A stretch of 19,705 nucleotides of DNA from contig CABRXV010000037.1 in assembly GCA_902475005.1 (NCBI GenBank), forward strand, positions 1 through 19,705. Reading direction: 5' to 3'. The DNA comes from CABRXV01 sp900754955. Its GTDB lineage: Bacteria; Actinomycetota; Coriobacteriia; Coriobacteriales; Eggerthellaceae. The notes beneath the pieces are model-generated. The model had not been told where the DNA came from, did no database searches, and was given only the letters and a program-made list of their open reading frames with translations. Within the stretch, counting starts at the first letter, position 1. Every line of letters begins with the position of its first letter. The position numbers were made by a program, and so were the translations under genes. Shown one piece after another: positions 1-9,161 of this stretch.

Positions 1-969
1 GAGCGCTGCGCCGACGAGGCGGCGCGCCTGCGCCAGGATGCGCACGCCGCCGCTGCGCGCACGCAGGAGATCGCGCGCAGCCTCCCCTTCCCCGCCCGCG
101 CCGATGCCGAAGCGGCCATCGCGCAAGCGCGCACGGAGCTTTCCGCGCTGCAACAGGCCCGCGACGACGCCGAGCGCGCGCTGCACGCCTGCGTCGCTGC
201 TGTTGACAGGGCGGCCGCACGCTGCGAAACGCTTACCGAGCAGCTTGCAAACATCCCGACGGTCGACCGCATCGCCGCCGAGGGCGAGCTCACGCGCTGC
301 GATGCCGAGCTCGGCCAGCTCAACGCCGCCAAAGAAGAGCTCGCTGGCAGGCTGCAGCGCAACGGGGCGGTCGCCGAGCGCGTCGCCGTCCTCGCACGCC
401 GCAGCGCCGACGTCGAGGAGCGCTACGCCGACATCGCCGTGCTCGCCGACACCGCGGCGGGACGCCTGACGGGCCGCGCCCGCATCTCGTTCGAAACCTA
501 CGTCCAGAGCATCTACTTCGACCGGATCATCACCGCGGCGAACGCGCGCCTGGCCGTCATGACGGCGGGCCGCTACGAGCTCGCCCGCCGACGCGTCGCC
601 ACGTCGCTGCGCGGACAGACGGGCCTCGACCTCGACGTGATCGACCACTACACCGGCAAGGCCCGCGACGCCTCGACGCTGTCGGGCGGCGAATCGTTCG
701 AGGCGTCGCTCGCCCTCGCGCTTGGCCTCTCCGACGTGGTTCAGCGCCAGGCGGGCGGCGTGCAGCTCGACACGATGTTCATCGACGAGGGCTTCGGCTC
801 GCTCGACACCGAGGCGCTCACGCGCGCCGTCTCTGCGCTCACGACGCTCACGGGATCCGACAAGCTCGTCGGCATCATCAGCCACGTGGAGGAGCTCAAA
901 AGCGCCATCGATCGCAAGATCGTCGTCAAGCGCGGACGGGAGGGATCGACGCTTTCGCTCGAGATTTAG
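1..969 (+). CDS. sbcC: Exonuclease SbcC, C-terminal part (5' end outside window)
   Basis: SbcC is the SMC-like ATPase of the SbcCD nuclease, which opens and degrades hairpins and protein-blocked DNA ends. The frame is open from base 1, so the start lies upstream; 322 residues are visible. The first ~150 residues are Ala/Arg/Glu-rich with a coiled-coil look. They are followed by the ABC signature LSGGESFEASLALALGL (codons from about 679) and the Walker B stretch MFIDEGFGSLD (from about 775), with a D-loop. The order coiled coil, signature, Walker B is that of the C-terminal half of SbcC/Rad50. The nuclease partner SbcD would be expected upstream, outside the window. The ATG at 439 is internal and is not the real start. 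The identification is firm; RecN and SMC fit the FIDEGFGSLD motif less well. Confidence 0.93.
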   Translation, partial: ERCADEAARLRQDAHAAAARTQEIARSLPFPARADAEAAIAQARTELSALQQARDDAERALHACVAAVDRAAARCETLTEQLANIPTVDRIAAEGELTRCDAELGQLNAAKEELAGRLQRNGAVAERVAVLARRSADVEERYADIAVLADTAAGRLTGRARISFETYVQSIYFDRIITAANARLAVMTAGRYELARRRVATSLRGQTGLDLDVIDHYTGKARDASTLSGGESFEASLALALGLSDVVQRQAGGVQLDTMFIDEGFGSLDTEALTRAVSALTTLTGSDKLVGIISHVEELKSAIDRKIVVKRGREGSTLSLEI

Positions 970-1130
970 GCGTACCCCGCCCCGAACAGGCGCTTTGTTA
1001 CCGCTCTATTAAATGAGCGCGCAACGGCCCGGCGGCGGCCTTCCGTCCCGTAACATGTCTTCCTGCAATATTAACGTGCCCACACTGCCCCCTCGAAACG
1101 GGAGGAGGCCCGCCAAGAGCACGTGCGAGC

Positions 1131-1137
1131 AAGGAGG
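1131..1137 (+). promoter_or_regulatory. Shine-Dalgarno site of gdhA
   Basis: The perfect AAGGAGG sits four bases before ATG 1142. It decides the start against the upstream in-frame extension that begins at 1013. Confidence 0.85.
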
Positions 1138-1141
1138 TTCC

Positions 1142-2473
1142 ATGAGCTACGCCCAGTCCATCCTCGAGCAGGTGAAGGCGAAGAACCCCGGCGAGGATCT
1201 GTTCATCCAGGCCGTCGCCGAAGTTCTCGAGTCCCTCGAGCCCGTCTTCGAGGCCCATCCCGAGTACGAGGCCGCCGGCCTTCTCGAGCGCATCGTCGAG
1301 CCCGAGCGCGTCGTCATGTTCCGCGTCCCGTGGGTCGACGACGAGGGTAAGGTGCAGGTCAACCGCGGTTACCGCGTCGAGTTCAACAGCGCCCTCGGCC
1401 CCTACAAGGGCGGTCTGCGCTTCAACCCCGCGGTGACGCTCGGCATGATCAAGTTCCTCGGCTTCGAGCAGATCTTCAAGAACAGCCTCACCACGCTCCC
1501 CATGGGCGGCGGCAAGGGCGGCTCCGACTTCGACCCGAAGGGCAAGTCCGATATGGAGGTCATGCGCTTCTGCCAATCCTTCATGACCGAGCTGTGCCGT
1601 CACATCGGCCCGAACACCGACGTTCCCGCCGGCGACTGGGGCGTGGGCGGCCGTGAGATCGGCTACCTGTTCGGCCAGTACAAGCGCATCCGCAACGAGT
1701 TCACGGGCGTGCTCACCGGCAAGGGCCTCACCTTCGGCGGCTCCCTCGTGCGCAACGAGGCCACCGGCTACGGCCTCATCTACATCGTCGAGGAGTACCT
1801 CAAGAGCGTGAACGACTCCTTCGAGGGCAAGACCGTCGTCATCAACGGCGCGGGCAACGTCGCCACCTACGCGTGCGAGAAGGCGCAGCAGCTCGGCGCC
1901 AACGTTGTCGCGGTGAGCGACACCAAGGGCTGGGTGTACGATCCGGCCGGCATCAAGGTTGAGGTTGTCAAGCAGATCAAGCAGGTCGAGCGCGGCAGCC
2001 TCGCCTCCTACGCCGAGCGCGTCGAGGGCGCCGAGTACCACGAGGGCTCCGACGTGTGGTCGGTGGCGTGCGACATCGCGCTGCCCTGCGCGAAGGAGAA
2101 CACGCTCCTGATCGACGACGCCAAGACGCTCGTCGCCAATGGCTGCAAGATCGTGGCCGAGGGCGCCAACATGCCCACCACGCTCGACGCCACCAAGTAC
2201 CTGCTCGAGCAGGGCGTCGCGTTCCTGCCCGGCAAGGCGGCGAACGCCGGCGGCGTGGCCACCTCCGGTCTCGAGATGTCGCAGAACTCCGAGCGCCTCT
2301 CCTGGACGTTCGAGGACGTCGACGCGAAGCTCAAGGGCATCATGGTGAACATCTTCCACGCGATCGACGACGCGGCGAAGCGCTACGGCCATGAGGGCAA
2401 CTACGTCGTGGGCGCCAACATCGCCGGCTTCGAGAAGGTTGCCGACGCGATGATGGCCCAGGGCATCGTCTAG
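1142..2473 (+). CDS. gdhA: Glutamate dehydrogenase, hexameric, probably NADP-specific
   Basis: It interconverts 2-oxoglutarate plus ammonium and glutamate in the cytoplasm. The product is 443 residues, the usual size for the hexameric ~50 kDa class. Visible motifs are YKGGLRFNP (about 88-96, substrate lysine K89), PMGGGKGGSDFDP (120-132, catalytic K125), the loop DVPAGDWGVGGREIG with catalytic D165, and the Rossmann glycine motif NGAGNVA (235-241). NADP use is inferred from the family and not proven by a single residue. The ATG at 1142 is chosen because a perfect AAGGAGG (1131-1137) lies four bases upstream; the longer open frame from 1013 has no such site. The tryptophan after the catalytic aspartate is where I would expect Ile or Leu. 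The gene is alone, with its own terminator downstream. I could not pick a convincing promoter in 970-1130. Confidence 0.96.
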   Translation: MSYAQSILEQVKAKNPGEDLFIQAVAEVLESLEPVFEAHPEYEAAGLLERIVEPERVVMFRVPWVDDEGKVQVNRGYRVEFNSALGPYKGGLRFNPAVTLGMIKFLGFEQIFKNSLTTLPMGGGKGGSDFDPKGKSDMEVMRFCQSFMTELCRHIGPNTDVPAGDWGVGGREIGYLFGQYKRIRNEFTGVLTGKGLTFGGSLVRNEATGYGLIYIVEEYLKSVNDSFEGKTVVINGAGNVATYACEKAQQLGANVVAVSDTKGWVYDPAGIKVEVVKQIKQVERGSLASYAERVEGAEYHEGSDVWSVACDIALPCAKENTLLIDDAKTLVANGCKIVAEGANMPTTLDATKYLLEQGVAFLPGKAANAGGVATSGLEMSQNSERLSWTFEDVDAKLKGIMVNIFHAIDDAAKRYGHEGNYVVGANIAGFEKVADAMMAQGIV

Positions 2474-2510
2474 ACTCAACGCTCAACGAAATCTCAGCAC
2501 CTGCTTAACG

Positions 2511-2544
2511 AAGAGGGGCGGATCCGCACGGGTCCGTCCCTCTT
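2511..2544 (+). terminator. Terminator hairpin of gdhA
   Basis: Two 15-base arms (2511-2525 and 2530-2544) pair around the loop GCAC, with 13 Watson-Crick pairs and two G-U wobbles in the plus-strand RNA. In minus-strand RNA those wobbles become A-C mismatches, so the structure favours plus-strand transcription, that is gdhA. The T tract behind it is poor (CACGTTTCAT), so termination may be less efficient or rely on the very stable stem. It lies 38 bases after the gdhA stop codon. Confidence 0.75.
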
Positions 2545-2560
2545 CACGTTTCATGTGTGG

Positions 2561-2640
2561 CGCATGTGCGGCACGCCACGTGAGCGGGCACGCGCGCCCG
2601 CAGCCTTCGCAGCCTGTCCGCACGCCGTGCCGCACGTGCG
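2561..2640 (+). other. Nested stem-loop of unknown role downstream of the gdhA terminator
   Basis: The 15-base arms 2561-2575 (CGCATGTGCGGCACG) and 2626-2640 (CGTGCCGCACGTGCG) pair at 14 positions plus one U-G wobble in plus-strand RNA. Positions 2560/2641 (G-C) and 2559/2642 (G-U) could extend the stem. Inside the 50-base loop is a second hairpin, GCGGGC (2584-2589) with GCCCGC (2596-2601). No T run follows, so it is not an ordinary terminator. It lies between the convergent ends of gdhA and the gene ending at 2664. It could be a structured 3' UTR, a small RNA, or an extragenic repeat element. Confidence 0.5.
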
Positions 2641-2663
2641 CTCGCAGCACAAGTACTGCGCGA

Positions 2664-3644
2664 TCAGAGCCCGTCGACCACGCGCGCCGACGACACGTTG
2701 CTCGACGTGACGAGCACGACGCCCACCTGACCCTCGGTCGGCGAGGAGATCACGAACGTGCCGCCCTGAAACTCGCCCTCGGTCGAGATGTCCTCGAAAT
2801 CGCTCGTGACGATGACGTCGTCGATGCCCGTCATCGAGGACAGATAGTCGGCACGCGGCGTAAGACACACCACCACGTCGACCCCCTGCTCCTCGAAGAA
2901 GCTGCGCACTTCGTCGAGCCGCACGTGCGAAGCGTACACCTGCACCGCGAACACGCCGACGCGGCGATCGCCGATCGTGAGCACCTGCGGATCGAGATAG
3001 CGATCGAGGTTCGCAGGATCGAGCGTGAGCACGTCGGCGCCCTTGCGCTCGTAGAGATCGCGCACGTCGGAGACGAACACCGCCTTGTCGACGCCCGCGT
3101 TCGACTGGGAGAGCAGCGAGAGGATGTCGAGGCCGATACTGAGGCCGCCCGCCGACACGTCGGCGGAGCCGTTGTCGGCTGCAGCGTCGTCGGAGGACGA
3201 CGCACCGCCAGAGGAGCCTTCCGCCATTGCGCCATCAGACGAGGTTTCGTCAGACGATGCGCCACCGGCAGCAGCGGAAGCGTCAGAAGATGTAGCAGCA
3301 CTGGAGCCGTCGGCGCCTGCTGCTGCGGCATGCGCGGCGGCGCCGTCACCTGCATCGTGAGCGGAGTCGGCATCCGCCTCCCCACCAGCCACATCCGCGC
3401 CCTCGGCGCTTCCGTCCGCTTCTCCGCCAGCCGCATCCACATCGGCGGGCTCATCCTCGGGGACCACACCCGGATACACGATGGCGAGGTAGCCGTCCAT
3501 GTTGCCCACCGTATCGTCGACGAACGACGCCGCAACGTTCCACGAGCGTCCCGTCGCGAAATAGCCGATGAGCACCGCACCGGCAAATACGACGAGAAGC
3601 CCGAAGACGACCAGGGCGATCTTTTCGCGCGTGCGCTTTTCCAT
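2664..3644 (-). CDS. Membrane-anchored protein of unknown function with Ala/Ser/Asp-rich linker
   Basis: I do not recognise this 326-residue protein with certainty. Residues 1-8 are charged (MEKRTREK) and about 9-29 form one hydrophobic segment (IALVVFGLLVVFAGAVLIGYF), so an N-terminal membrane anchor with the rest outside the cell is likely. Residues ~60-165 are a low-complexity linker of Ala, Gly, Ser, Asp and Glu. Residues ~170-326 are a folded alpha/beta domain with segments such as VFVSDVRDLYERKGADVLTLD, GDRRVGVFAV and GVDVVVCLTPRADY. The pattern faintly resembles a metallophosphatase or 5'-nucleotidase fold, but I see none of the metal-binding DxH, GNHD or GHxH motifs, so a degenerate non-catalytic relative is only a guess. 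It ends facing gdhA. A TATAAT box ends ten bases before the start codon and there is no Shine-Dalgarno site, which suggests a leaderless mRNA. Confidence 0.75.
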   Translation of the reverse strand: MEKRTREKIALVVFGLLVVFAGAVLIGYFATGRSWNVAASFVDDTVGNMDGYLAIVYPGVVPEDEPADVDAAGGEADGSAEGADVAGGEADADSAHDAGDGAAAHAAAAGADGSSAATSSDASAAAGGASSDETSSDGAMAEGSSGGASSSDDAAADNGSADVSAGGLSIGLDILSLLSQSNAGVDKAVFVSDVRDLYERKGADVLTLDPANLDRYLDPQVLTIGDRRVGVFAVQVYASHVRLDEVRSFFEEQGVDVVVCLTPRADYLSSMTGIDDVIVTSDFEDISTEGEFQGGTFVISSPTEGQVGVVLVTSSNVSSARVVDGL

Positions 3645-3654
3645 AATGAAGTCG

Positions 3655-3681
3655 ATTATAGCCGCTTGCGATCGGCTTCAA
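3655..3681 (-). promoter_or_regulatory. Promoter of the membrane-anchored protein gene
   Basis: A perfect -10 TATAAT (3660 down to 3655) follows a -35-like TTGAAG (3681 to 3676) with a short 15-base spacer. It lies in the 77-base gap after the EamA transporter gene. Only ten bases separate the -10 box from ATG 3644, so the RNA would begin within a few bases of the start codon. Confidence 0.55.
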
Positions 3682-3721
3682 GCAGCGAAGCGACACGCGT
3701 CACGAAGAAAGAACGGACGCG

Positions 3722-4708
3722 TTACCGCGTATCCGCATCGCGCGCGCCATCCCCGCCGTCGGATGCAACCACCGCACCGGCATCCTCCGCAGGTGCAACC
3801 GCATTGGAGCCGCCGTCGCGCTGCGTGACGAGAAACACCATCACAACGATGAGCGCGCAGCCTGCAATGTCGAACGGCCCCACGTACGTGCCGAGCCACA
3901 GCGCCGAGATGACCGTCGCCGCCACCGGCTCGATACTTCCCACGAGCCCCGCGAGCATGGGGCCCGCGTCTTTGAGACCGTGAAGGAACAGCAGGTAGGC
4001 GCAGAACGTGCCGAACACGATCATCGCGATCATCGCCGCCACGATCTCGGGCGTCACCTGCACGTCCATCGTCCACGGCTGCACGGCCGCGTTCGCCACA
4101 ATCGCAGCGAACACCATGGCGAGCGAGGTGACGGGCAGGCTGCCCCAGCGGTTGAGCAGCTTTTCAGGCAGCAGCGTGTAGAACGCGAGCGAGACCGCCG
4201 ATCCCATGCCCCAGAGCAACCCGAGCGGCGAGATGGAAAGCGAGCCGAGGTTGCCCTTCGTAGCGATGCACACCGCGCCGGCGAGCGCCATCACCACCGC
4301 GAGCAGCTCGCGCTTGAGCGGCCGGCGGCGCATCGTGATGCAGGTGAACAGCATGATGATGATAAGACCCATGCGTTCGAACACCGTCGCCGTGCCCGAG
4401 TTCGTATGCGAGATGCACGACACGTAGCAGATCTGCACGAGCAGCACGCCAAGCAGCGAGAACACGAACACGCCGCCCACCGACCGTCGGTCGCGCAGCA
4501 GCGCAACGAGCCCCTGTCGGTTCGCGACGAGGCACGCAACGAGGTACATGAGCGCCGCGCCCGCCAGACGCAGGCAGATCACCCACGACACCGGCACGCC
4601 GTAGATCGCCGTCAGCAGCTGAGCGCACGTTCCCGAAAAGCCCCAGCAGATGCCGCCGAGCGCCACGCACAGCACGCCGCGCAGCACGCGCCCGCTCGCA
4701 AACCCCAT
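3722..4708 (-). CDS. EamA-family (DMT) membrane transporter
   Basis: This is a drug/metabolite-transporter superfamily permease of the inner membrane; the substrate cannot be read from the sequence. The 328-residue product has about ten hydrophobic segments in two homologous EamA halves (about 10-140 and 160-297). Typical stretches are GGICWGFSGTCAQ near the N terminus and GLLWGMGSAVSLAFYTLLPEKLL at the start of the second half. A hydrophilic Ala/Asp/Gly tail of about 30 residues follows the last helix. ATG 4708 is chosen because GGGGAGGA lies four bases upstream (4720 to 4713) and the protein then begins directly before the first helix; the open frame up to 4840 adds only a non-membrane Cys/Arg-rich stretch. 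It lies 150 bases downstream of uvrA on the same strand and may be read from it or from its own promoter. Confidence 0.88.
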   Translation of the reverse strand: MGFASGRVLRGVLCVALGGICWGFSGTCAQLLTAIYGVPVSWVICLRLAGAALMYLVACLVANRQGLVALLRDRRSVGGVFVFSLLGVLLVQICYVSCISHTNSGTATVFERMGLIIIMLFTCITMRRRPLKRELLAVVMALAGAVCIATKGNLGSLSISPLGLLWGMGSAVSLAFYTLLPEKLLNRWGSLPVTSLAMVFAAIVANAAVQPWTMDVQVTPEIVAAMIAMIVFGTFCAYLLFLHGLKDAGPMLAGLVGSIEPVAATVISALWLGTYVGPFDIAGCALIVVMVFLVTQRDGGSNAVAPAEDAGAVVASDGGDGARDADTR

Positions 4709-4840
4709 GAGATCCTCCCCTTCGATTTCCCCTGCAGCGCCCGCAGGCACCGTCGCTTCTTCCGCGTCACCCGTCGCTGCCACGCACACTCGCAGGTCCG
4801 CGCGCCCGCACCAACACCAGCCGCGCCGCCCGCATCGCAT

Positions 4841-4857
4841 GCAGGCAGCGCGCCTGC
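4841..4857 (-). other. Small inverted repeat directly after the uvrA stop codon
   Basis: GCAGGC and GCCTGC form a perfect 6-bp stem around a 5-base loop, starting one base after the uvrA TAG. No T run follows in the minus direction, so it is at best a weak terminator or an RNA 3'-end stabiliser. The rest of the 150-base gap up to the EamA transporter shows only that gene's ribosome binding site. Confidence 0.3.
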
Positions 4858-4858
4858 G

Positions 4859-7751
<2,893 letters not shown>

Positions 7752-7850
7752 TCGAACCCCATCTATCCTGATCAGCCATGCAAGCGAGCGCATCGCCCAA
7801 GGCGATGCCCGCCCCCTGCGCGGCATGCATTTCTCGTATTCCGACCCGTC

Positions 7851-7856
7851 ATTGTA
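7851..7856 (-). promoter_or_regulatory. Possible -10 box of uvrA
   Basis: TACAAT on the minus strand lies about 100 bases before ATG 7751. No good -35 hexamer is found 16-18 bases further upstream, so this is a weak call. Confidence 0.3.
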
Positions 7857-7927
7857 GTACAGAAAAACGAAACTATGTTCGCAATACTGAAAAGAGCACA
7901 GCGCAACGGCAAGCGCATGGCAAATGG

Positions 7928-8057
7928 ATGACAAATGGACAGGTCGTTTGCCTTCAAGCGTTTTTCTGATGGCGAACGGACAGGTCGTTTGCCATCAGGT
8001 CCTTTTCAGAAGATGGCGAACGACCGGGTCGTTTGCCATAGAACCTTTTCCTGGCGG
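7928..8057 (+). repeat. Three tandem copies of a hairpin-forming repeat
   Basis: Units of 41-45 bases begin at 7928, 7969 and 8013. Each opens with a 27-base interrupted palindrome: left arm ATGGCGAACG, a 7-base centre and right arm CGTTTGCCAT. Copies two and three have identical arms but different centres (GACAGGT and ACCGGGT); copy one has a diverged left arm (ATGACAAATG) and the centre GACAGGT. Each palindrome is followed within about 12 bases by a run of four or five T. A degenerate fourth copy lies near 8146-8172. They resemble tandem terminators of plus-strand RNA, but no plus-strand gene precedes them. Recombinase or protein binding sites are an alternative, since a tyrosine recombinase gene ends 157 bases away. 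Confidence 0.65.
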
Positions 8058-8092
8058 TGCAACCATAAGCGAGCGCAAACCACCGCGAACGA

Positions 8093-8110
8093 ATGTTTCA
8101 CGTGAAACAT
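8093..8110. promoter_or_regulatory. parS: parS centromere-like site (ParB/Spo0J binding)
   Basis: The 18 bases ATGTTTCACGTGAAACAT form a perfect palindrome. The inner 16 (8094-8109, TGTTTCACGTGAAACA) match the widely conserved bacterial parS sequence, which is bound by ParB and loads SMC/condensin for chromosome segregation. A partial second copy of one half (TTTCACGTG, 8110-8118) follows directly. The site lies in a non-coding gap, while many parS sites lie inside genes. No parA or parB gene is in the window. Confidence 0.85.
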
Positions 8111-8145
8111 TTCACGTGCGCCTGCCGACAACGATGGCGGCGACG

Positions 8146-8196
8146 GTGACAGACGGACAGATCGCTTGTCGCTTGTCGCTTATCGCTTGCCGTTTG
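8146..8196 (+). repeat. Degenerate fourth repeat copy and five tandem 7-mers
   Basis: ACGGACAGATCGCTTGTC (8153-8170) matches ACGGACAGGTCGTTTGCC of the tandem repeat at 15 of 18 positions. Overlapping it, 8162-8196 is a run of five 7-base units: TCGCTTG, TCGCTTG, TCGCTTA, TCGCTTG and CCGTTTG. The period is not a multiple of three and the run lies just past the xerC stop codon, so it is non-coding. Confidence 0.6.
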
Positions 8197-8213
8197 CCAC
8201 CCGCCTGCCGCCG

Positions 8214-9161
8214 TTACGCGCGCGGATGCGCTTGAGCGTGCACGGCACGGAGGCGATCGGGGGAAACATGCGTGTAGATCTGCGTGGTGGACAGACTCGC
8301 ATGGCCGAGCATTTCCTGCACGCTGCGCAGATCGGCACCGCCCGTGAGCATATCAGTCGCAAACGTGTGACGCATCGCATGCGGCGACAGCCCCTCGTCG
8401 AGCCCTGCTGCACGCAGCGTCGCCTTGAACATCTTGCGAATGGCATCGGTAGAGAAACGGTTGCCGCGCGACGACACGAAGAAGTACGGGCACGAACGCC
8501 CGCGCAACAACTTCGGCCGCGCGGCGAGCGCATAGGCGCGCATCGCTTGGATCGCGAGGTCGTGGATCGGCACGATGCGCTCCTTCGCACCCTTGCCGAA
8601 CACCTTGACGCGCCGCGCGTCGAGATCAACGTCGTCCAAAAGGAGCCCCGACGCCTCCGACACACGCGCGCCGCACGCGTAGAGGAACTCGAGCAGCGCG
8701 AGGTCGCGCGCATCCTCCGCCGTCTGGCGCTGCTCGTTGCCCGCGAGATCGCGCTTCGCGTGAACCGACAACAGGCGTGCCATATCGGCGGGCTTGATGA
8801 CTTTCGGCAGACTCCGCGGCGTCTTCGGTCCCTGCAGAACGCTCGCAGGATCAACGTCGATGCGACCGATCACGTTGAGCCATCGGAAAAGCGCGCGCAG
8901 CGACGAGAGGCGGCGGTTGATCGTGGAGCGCGCGTAACGCGCCTGATCGAGCTCGCCGAGATAGCCGCGCAGCTGCTTGTGCGTGACTCTCAGCGGGTCG
9001 AGGCGCACCCGATGCGCCCAGCGCAGGTAGTCGAGCAGGTCGATGCGGTAGTTGCGCACGGTATGGACCGACGCGTTGCGCTCGGCGGTCAGCGCGACGC
9101 AGAAGCCCTCAACCTCATCAAAGCCGGGAAGGTCCTCGTCGCGCACCTCATCGGCGCTCAT
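8214..9161 (-). CDS. xerC: Tyrosine recombinase, XerC/XerD type
   Basis: This site-specific recombinase probably resolves chromosome dimers at dif. The product is 315 residues, close to the usual ~300 of Xer proteins. Residues ~15-100 are the SAM-like core-binding domain (TVRNYRIDLLDYLRW, STINRRLSSLRALFRWL), and ~120-310 the catalytic domain. All active-site residues are visible: R166 (ACGARVSEA), K190 (GKGAKERIVP), H261 and R264 (HAMRHTFA), H287 (LGHASLSTTQ) and nucleophile Y296 (IYTHVS). ATG 9161 overlaps the trmFO stop codon as ATGA, so the two genes are translationally coupled; the open frame further upstream lies within trmFO. The trmFO-xerC order is also known from Bacillus, where the second gene is codV. 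XerC is chosen over XerD from this context only. No clear terminator follows. Confidence 0.9.
   Translation of the reverse strand: MSADEVRDEDLPGFDEVEGFCVALTAERNASVHTVRNYRIDLLDYLRWAHRVRLDPLRVTHKQLRGYLGELDQARYARSTINRRLSSLRALFRWLNVIGRIDVDPASVLQGPKTPRSLPKVIKPADMARLLSVHAKRDLAGNEQRQTAEDARDLALLEFLYACGARVSEASGLLLDDVDLDARRVKVFGKGAKERIVPIHDLAIQAMRAYALAARPKLLRGRSCPYFFVSSRGNRFSTDAIRKMFKATLRAAGLDEGLSPHAMRHTFATDMLTGGADLRSVQEMLGHASLSTTQIYTHVSPDRLRAVHAQAHPRA

Noticed and set aside
970..1130. Promoter for gdhA
   Set aside because: TATTAA-like boxes exist near 1008 and 1070 but none has an acceptable -35 at 16-18 bases, so no site is called.
998..2479. Long open frame on the minus strand opposite gdhA (493 codons)
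   Set aside because: It is the antisense shadow of gdhA, caused by G/C at third codon positions; the product is a Val/Leu/Ala/His/Asp-rich sequence with no domain.
7928..8039. The palindromes as the chromosomal dif site
   Set aside because: The arms do not resemble known dif half-sites, dif is normally single and lies at the terminus, while parS suggests the opposite part of the chromosome.
7928..8057. The tandem palindromes as a CRISPR array
   Set aside because: Only three units, direct repeats with no unique spacers of constant length and no cas genes nearby.
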